A stretch of 10,777 bases of DNA, taken from contig CAZSZJ010000034.1 of the NCBI GenBank assembly GCA_964610985.1, positions 1-10,777 of the forward strand, read 5' to 3'. Both the position numbers and the translations under genes were made by a program. Positions 5,878-10,777 of this stretch are shown here, piece by piece; within the stretch, counting starts at the first letter, position 1; each line of letters begins with the position of its first letter. The notes below the pieces were generated by a model. The model ran no database searches, was not told the origin of the DNA, and saw nothing but the letters and a program-made list of their open reading frames with translations. This stretch comes from JARIHD01 sp964610985 (GTDB lineage Bacteria > Patescibacteriota > Saccharimonadia > Saccharimonadales > UBA4665).

Positions 5878-7842
5878 GCTAGCAAACAAAAAGGATATTC
5901 TTCAGATCAGATCCAAGTGCTCGAGGGTCTTGAACCGGTGCGCAAGCGTCCCGGCATGTATATTGGTGGAACTGGCATAGAAGGCCTGCACCACCTCGTA
6001 TGGGAAATCGTGGATAACGGCATCGACGAAGCGCTTGCTGGACATGCGACCAGGGTATCGGTTGTATTGCTACCCAACAATGGTGTTCGCGTTACCGACG
6101 ACGGCCGCGGTATCCCAACCGACATTCACCCCAAAACAGGCAAGAGTACCGTCGAAACCGTCCTTACAGTACTTCACGCTGGTGGTAAGTTCGGTGGTGG
6201 TGGCTACAAAGTTTCGGGTGGTCTGCACGGCGTTGGTTCAAGTGTTGTTAACGCTCTTTCATCACGTCTAATAGTCACCGTTTACCGTGATGGCAAGGCC
6301 TACCGGCAGGAGTATGAGCGAGGTGTACCTTTGGCCGATCTAAAGTCAATAGGAAAGAGTGATCAAACTGGTACAGTGATCGAATTCTATCCTGATGAGA
6401 CTATCTTCGAAACGGTCAAATTTAACTACGAAACTATTCTGGATCGCTTACGTCACGCAGCCTACCTCACCAAAGGCATTCATACTTCCTTGGAAGATGA
6501 GCGGACCGGCAAACGCTACAGCTTCTATTTTGAAGGCGGCATCAAGTCGTATGTAGCACATTTAAATCTTGGAAAAGAAGCGGTCGATGATGATGTTTTT
6601 TATGTAGATAAGATCGTTGAAGACACTCAAGTCGAAATTGCAGCACAGTACACCGATGCATTCAGCGAAACGATCAAGCAATTTGCAAACAACGTCTTTA
6701 CGCCGGACGGCGGTACTCATCTAACCGGATTTCGATCCGCACTAACCCGTGTTGTAAATGACTACGCTCGCAAAAATGGACTCCTCAAAGAAAAGGAAGA
6801 AAACCTAACCGGCGAGGACTGCCGCGAAGGTTTGACCGCTGTTATCCTGGTAAAATTGCCGGATCCGCAATTTGAAGGCCAGACCAAAAATAAGCTTGGC
6901 AATCCCGAAGTCCGGGGCTATGTCGAGCAAGTAATGACTGAATACTTTAATTATTATCTCGAAGAACACCCTGGTATCGCCCGCAAAATAGTCGGCAAGG
7001 CCTTGCTGGCCGCCCGCGCCCGCAAGGCCGCTCGCGCTGCCCGCGAAAACATCATTCGCAAAGGCGTATTGGAAGGGGCAAGTATGCCTGGCAAACTGGC
7101 CGACTGTTCCAACAAAGATCCCAAGATCTCAGAAATCTACCTGGTAGAGGGTGATTCGGCTGGTGGTTCCGCAAAAAGCGGTCGCGACAGTAAATCTCAG
7201 GCGATTTTGCCGCTCCGCGGTAAGGTTCTAAACGTCGAGCGCGCACGCTTGGACAAAATGCTGGCTAATAACGAAATCCTCAGCCTTATTAAGGCTCTGG
7301 GTGTGGGTATCGAAGACTCATTTTCTATTGATGGATTGCGCTATGATCGCGTTATCATCATGACTGATGCCGATGTCGATGGTTCGCACATTAGTACGCT
7401 ACTATTAACATTCTTCTTCCGCTTTATGCGACCGGTTGTTGACGGCGGACACCTGTACCTGGCCAAGCCGCCGTTGTTCGAGCTGGTCAAGCCGGGTCGA
7501 AAATCAAGCGTCTTCATATATGACGAAGCCGAACTAGACACGGTCCTAGACGAAATCATTGCGGCACGCACAAAAGATGGCCTTAAGGTTGCAACTGATG
7601 ACGAACGCTTCCGCCAGGCTGGGTTTATCGAGCAAAAGCGCTACAAGGGTCTGGGCGAGATGGACGCCGAGCAGCTCTTTGAGACCACCATGAACCCCGA
7701 AAAGCGTGTGTTGGTTCAGGTTAAGGTAGCCGACGCCGAAAAAGCCGACGCTATCTTTAATAAGTTAATGGGAACCGAAGTTGAGCTTCGCAAAAACTTC
7801 ATTACAGCCCGCGCTAAGTTTGTGAAGGATTTGGATATTTAG
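5875..7842 (+). CDS. gyrB: DNA gyrase subunit B
   Basis: GyrB is the ATP-binding subunit of type IIA topoisomerase (A2B2) that adds negative supercoils to DNA. The 655 residues carry the full family order. The GHKL ATPase shows EIVDNGIDEALAG with N48, DDGRGIP starting at D75, and the lid GGLHGVGSSVVNALS. The transducer contains QTKNKLGNPEVRG. The TOPRIM domain has EGDSAGGSAKSGRD with the catalytic E425, PLRGKVLNVE, and DADVDG with D498, D500 and D502 for metal. The C-terminus has RYKGLGEMD and TMNPEKR. The length fits the short, non-proteobacterial GyrB lacking the large TOPRIM insert. R144 corresponds to the E. coli arginine that contacts coumarins. The stop lies one base before the gyrA start, so both are probably translated from one mRNA. 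ParE is the alternative; the gyrase-type GyrA next door favours GyrB. Confidence 0.97.
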   Translation: MASKQKGYSSDQIQVLEGLEPVRKRPGMYIGGTGIEGLHHLVWEIVDNGIDEALAGHATRVSVVLLPNNGVRVTDDGRGIPTDIHPKTGKSTVETVLTVLHAGGKFGGGGYKVSGGLHGVGSSVVNALSSRLIVTVYRDGKAYRQEYERGVPLADLKSIGKSDQTGTVIEFYPDETIFETVKFNYETILDRLRHAAYLTKGIHTSLEDERTGKRYSFYFEGGIKSYVAHLNLGKEAVDDDVFYVDKIVEDTQVEIAAQYTDAFSETIKQFANNVFTPDGGTHLTGFRSALTRVVNDYARKNGLLKEKEENLTGEDCREGLTAVILVKLPDPQFEGQTKNKLGNPEVRGYVEQVMTEYFNYYLEEHPGIARKIVGKALLAARARKAARAARENIIRKGVLEGASMPGKLADCSNKDPKISEIYLVEGDSAGGSAKSGRDSKSQAILPLRGKVLNVERARLDKMLANNEILSLIKALGVGIEDSFSIDGLRYDRVIIMTDADVDGSHISTLLLTFFFRFMRPVVDGGHLYLAKPPLFELVKPGRKSSVFIYDEAELDTVLDEIIAARTKDGLKVATDDERFRQAGFIEQKRYKGLGEMDAEQLFETTMNPEKRVLVQVKVADAEKADAIFNKLMGTEVELRKNFITARAKFVKDLDI

Positions 7843-7843
7843 T

Positions 7844-10396
7844 ATGGACGATCAAATGCAACCACAACCACCCATTCAAGACGAAAACCTTATGGCCGTA
7901 GAGGGCGAAGTTGTAACCGTCCAGGCTGATCACTCCCGTACCGTCGAGCTCCGCACTGTTGAAAACGTCATGGAAGACAGCTATTTGCGCTATTCCATGA
8001 GTGTTATTATCGACCGCGCGCTTCCTGACGTTCGTGACGGCATGAAGCCGGTGCACCGCCGCATCCTATATAGCATGAACAGTGATGGGCTACGTTCAAG
8101 CGCACGTCACCGCAAGAGTGCTAACGTCGTTGGTGCAGTGATGGGTAAATATCACCCGCACGGCGACTCTTCTATATATGACGCTATGGTTCGTATGGCT
8201 CAGCCATGGTCCATGCGTTACATGCTCATTAACGGACAGGGTAACTTTGGTTCGATGGACGGCGATCCACCAGCTGCTATGCGCTATACCGAAGCAAAGA
8301 TGGCTCGTTTGGCTGATGACCTATTGGCAGATATCGACAAAGATACCGTGCCATTCCGCGACAACTATGACGGTACGACCCAAGAGCCGGAGGTGCTGCC
8401 TGGTAAGTTGCCAAACTTGCTTTTGAATGGCCAACTTGGTATCGCCGTCGGTATGGCAACGAACATCCCGCCGCACAACCTGACCGAACTCATGGACGCT
8501 ACGATCTATCAGATTGACCACGAAGACGCCACCCTGGACGACCTTCTGCAATTTATCAAAGGACCCGACTTCCCAACAGGTGGAATTATCTTTGGTAAAG
8601 AATCGCTGCGAAGTGCCTATGCAACTGGCCGTGGCGGTGTTGTTGTCCGTGGTGTCGCCGACATCGTTGAAGGGGCGAAGGGCCGTCACCAGATTATCAT
8701 CAGTGAAATCCCTTATGGCCTTAACAAAGCTAGTCTTATCGAAAAAATCGCCGACCTCTATAAAGAAAAGAAGATTGCGGGTATCGCCGATCTACGCGAC
8801 GAAAGTGCTCGGGGTGTCGTGCGGATTGTTATCGACCTCAAGAAAGACGCGTATCCAAAGAAGCTCCTAAACCAGCTTTATAAGTTGACGCCGCTTCAGA
8901 CTGCGTTTCACTTTAATATGATGGCACTAATTGATGGCATTCAGCCGCGCGTTCTGGGCCTGCAGGACATTATCAGCGAACATATTAAACACCGCCGTAT
9001 CGTGGTGCGTCGCAGGACCGAGTACGAGCTTCGTAAGGCCAGGGAGCGTGCACATATCCTGGAGGGCCTCAAGATCGCCCTGGATCACATTGATGAGGTC
9101 ATCAAGACCATACGCGCCAGCGAGACGACTGAAGAAGCTCAGATAAACCTAATTGAGCGTTTTGGTCTCAGCGAAATTCAGGCAAAGGCTATTTTGGCCA
9201 TGCAGCTTCGTACGCTTGCAGGTCTTGAGCGCAAGAAAATCGAAGACGAATTAGCCGAACTTCTAAAGACTATCGCACGCCTAGAGGCAATCTTGGCCGA
9301 CGAAAAAGAAATTCTAAAGATCATTAAGAATGAGTTTTTGGAATTAAAGAAGAGCTTCGGTGACGAACGTCGTACTAAAGTCATTCCTCAGGAACTTGGC
9401 AAGATGAGCGATGAAGACCTTGTGCCAGATGAACAAGTTGTAGTAACGCTTACATCGGCTAACTACATTAAGCGGAGTCCAATAGCGGAATATAAGAAGC
9501 AAGGACGTGGCGGCAAAGGTCGTCGCGGTATGACCACGCGTGAAGAAGATGTTATCGAGCATGTTGTAAATGCAGGTACGCACGACTTCTTGCTATTCTT
9601 CACTAACAAAGGTCGCGTATTCCGCTTGAAGACATATGAAGTTCCGACTGCTGGTTTAAATGCCAAAGGAGTGGCCATCGTCAACTTGCTCCAACTCCAG
9701 CCCGAAGAAATGGTAAGTGCCGTAATCAACGTCAGCAAGCAAGAAAATATAGGCAACCTCTTTATGTGTACCGTTCGAGGTGTAGTTAAAAAGACGCCAT
9801 TCGAACAGTACCAGAATGTGCGCAGCTCGGGCTTAATCGCTATCAACCTTGACGATGGTGATGAGCTTAAATGGATCCGCATGACAACTGGTGATAATGA
9901 AGTGGTTATCTCGACACTGCAGGGTCAAGCGATTCGTTTTAACGAAAAAGATGTACGTCCTATGGGTAGGGTTTCTCGGGGCGTCCGTGGCATCCGGTTG
10001 CGTGCTGGAGATCAAGTGATCGGCATGGATATTGTCCAAGCAAACTCTAGTATCTTCGTGATCAGCCAGTTCGGCTACGGCAAACGCACCAAGGTGTCTC
10101 AATTTACGGCACACGCTCGCGGTGGTGTGGGCATTCGCTCGGCAATTGTAAATACCAAGACCGGCAAACTTATTGGCGTAAAGACGCTTTCAGAAGACGA
10201 GTCGCAAGAGGTGATAATTGTTTCTTCGCAGGGCCAAACTATTCGTTTGGGTCTGAAAGACATTCCTTTGCTTGGACGCGCAACTCAAGGCGTGCGTATC
10301 ATGCGGCTAAACAATGGTGATGAAGTCGTGTCGCTTGCACTTGTCGATGCACAAGTTCTTGACGATGACGATGATGAACCGGCTCCCGAAGCTTAG
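7844..10396 (+). CDS. gyrA: DNA gyrase subunit A
   Basis: GyrA cuts and rejoins DNA in the gyrase complex. The 850 residues begin with an extension about 26 residues longer than in E. coli, rich in Gln/Pro then acidic. The winged-helix domain follows, with RALPDVRDGMKPVHRR, the quinolone region GKYHPHGDSSIYDAM (S109 and D113 both of the sensitive type) and the catalytic tyrosine Y148 in AMRYTEAKM. The tower and a coiled coil (about 400-520) are complete. The C-terminal beta-pinwheel contains the GyrA-box at 553-559 as QGRGGKG, one change from QRRGGKG, and blades with GRVSRGVRGIRL and ARGGVGIRS. An acidic tail DDDDDEPAPEA ends it. The pinwheel and box separate it from ParC. No strong Shine-Dalgarno lies close to the start; coupling to gyrB, one base upstream, probably supplies ribosomes. 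Confidence 0.97.
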   Translation: MDDQMQPQPPIQDENLMAVEGEVVTVQADHSRTVELRTVENVMEDSYLRYSMSVIIDRALPDVRDGMKPVHRRILYSMNSDGLRSSARHRKSANVVGAVMGKYHPHGDSSIYDAMVRMAQPWSMRYMLINGQGNFGSMDGDPPAAMRYTEAKMARLADDLLADIDKDTVPFRDNYDGTTQEPEVLPGKLPNLLLNGQLGIAVGMATNIPPHNLTELMDATIYQIDHEDATLDDLLQFIKGPDFPTGGIIFGKESLRSAYATGRGGVVVRGVADIVEGAKGRHQIIISEIPYGLNKASLIEKIADLYKEKKIAGIADLRDESARGVVRIVIDLKKDAYPKKLLNQLYKLTPLQTAFHFNMMALIDGIQPRVLGLQDIISEHIKHRRIVVRRRTEYELRKARERAHILEGLKIALDHIDEVIKTIRASETTEEAQINLIERFGLSEIQAKAILAMQLRTLAGLERKKIEDELAELLKTIARLEAILADEKEILKIIKNEFLELKKSFGDERRTKVIPQELGKMSDEDLVPDEQVVVTLTSANYIKRSPIAEYKKQGRGGKGRRGMTTREEDVIEHVVNAGTHDFLLFFTNKGRVFRLKTYEVPTAGLNAKGVAIVNLLQLQPEEMVSAVINVSKQENIGNLFMCTVRGVVKKTPFEQYQNVRSSGLIAINLDDGDELKWIRMTTGDNEVVISTLQGQAIRFNEKDVRPMGRVSRGVRGIRLRAGDQVIGMDIVQANSSIFVISQFGYGKRTKVSQFTAHARGGVGIRSAIVNTKTGKLIGVKTLSEDESQEVIIVSSQGQTIRLGLKDIPLLGRATQGVRIMRLNNGDEVVSLALVDAQVLDDDDDEPAPEA

Positions 10397-10403
10397 CGCT
10401 ATC

Positions 10404-10453
10404 CCGTAATATTAAAATTGCCCCTCATAACAGGGGCGATTTTAATATTACGG
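10404..10453. terminator. Long palindromic, probably bidirectional terminator after gyrA
   Basis: The arms 10404-10425 and 10432-10453 pair over 22 bp with one U-G wobble and a 6-nt CAUAAC loop. The inner stem GCCCCT/AGGGGC is GC-rich and the outer arms are AT-rich, so in either direction the inner hairpin is followed by a U-rich run (GATTTTAATATT). It starts 7 nt after the gyrA stop and isolates gyrBA from the rRNA operon. Confidence 0.85.
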
Positions 10454-10520
10454 AGCTAGTGGGAGTAGTAATAACCGCGGAACAAATACGACCTCTGTAT
10501 TGATGATGTAAGAATCACTA

Positions 10521-10570
10521 CCTTAATTTCTAAATTTATCTTGACATAGGGGGGCGATCCATCGTACTAT
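10521..10570 (+). promoter_or_regulatory. Ribosomal RNA promoter with AT-rich upstream element
   Basis: A perfect TTGACA (10541-10546) and TACTAT (10565-10570) are 18 bp apart, with a predicted start near 10577. The region 10521-10540 is almost only A and T, like an UP element. The spacer begins with a run of six G, which is unusual. Between the gyrA terminator and this element (10454-10520) I see nothing definite. Confidence 0.75.
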
Positions 10571-10576
10571 CTCCTT

Positions 10577-10734
10577 TAGAGTTTTTGAGGTCTAATTTAG
10601 GTGGCTCTGAAACCGATCATTAAAAATTGAGTAGTGCAAATCAACGTCAGTTCAATTTTTTTGAATTGTTTTGTGAATATTAAGTCAGTAATTTAGTTCT
10701 TCGGAACTAGTTCGACTGAAGACAGACAAATTCT
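10577..10734 (+). other. 16S rRNA leader with foldable segments
   Basis: The leader is about 158 nt. AAAAATTGA (10622-10630) pairs exactly with TCAATTTTT (10652-10660), competing with a shorter local hairpin TTCAA/TTGAA (10651-10655 with 10661-10665). Nearer the gene, TAGTTC(TTCG)GAACTA (10694-10709) is a perfect stem with a UUCG tetraloop, extended outward by TCAGT/ACTGA (10685-10689 with 10715-10719). I saw no clear boxA antitermination sequence. The RNase III stem that normally encloses 16S cannot be judged, because its other half lies outside the window. Confidence 0.5.

Positions 10735-10777
<43 letters not shown>

Overview
The window looks like the chromosome of a streamlined bacterium of the Candidate Phyla Radiation (Patescibacteria), most likely Saccharibacteria (TM7). 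The grounds are a TraG/VirD4-like ATPase with a proline-rich tail of a style common in these genomes, a tightly packed gyrB-gyrA pair, weak ribosome binding sites and small genes of unknown function. The phylum call is inference from protein style, not from a search. The standard code fits: five long genes read through without an in-frame TGA, tryptophan is TGG, and all five visible stops are TAA or TAG. That argues against the UGA-glycine code of Gracilibacteria/SR1.

Layout. Positions 1-1116 (minus strand) carry the first 372 codons of a ComM/YifB-type AAA+ ATPase, cut by the window edge. Positions 1117-1713 hold no convincing protein gene but are rich in signals: three stem-loops (two terminator-like), one DnaA-box match, three AACGCTT direct repeats, a strong sigma-70-type promoter and about 200 nt of foldable sequence ending in a textbook terminator. 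I call the last a candidate structured small RNA or leader. Everything after this is on the plus strand: a four-helix membrane protein (1714-2058), a Pro/Ala-rich small protein (2116-2565) that overlaps by one base a 1067-residue membrane-anchored TraG/VirD4-like ATPase (2565-5768), then gyrB (5875-7842) and gyrA (7844-10396) as one operon. A long palindromic terminator closes gyrA. After it come an rRNA promoter with an AT-rich upstream element, a structured leader with a UUCG hairpin, and the first 43 nt of 16S rRNA at the window end.

How it works together. GyrB and GyrA form DNA gyrase, here just upstream of the rRNA operon, where transcription generates much supercoiling. ComM and the TraG/VirD4-like ATPase both belong to families that handle DNA during transfer or uptake, and they lie on opposite sides of the signal-rich spacer; a shared role is only inference. 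The strand switch at this spacer, with gyrase and rRNA reading away from it and a DnaA-box match inside it, also makes it a possible replication-origin candidate, on weak evidence. The most likely undescribed elements are the RNA candidate at about 1499-1697 and the two-gene module at 2116-5768.
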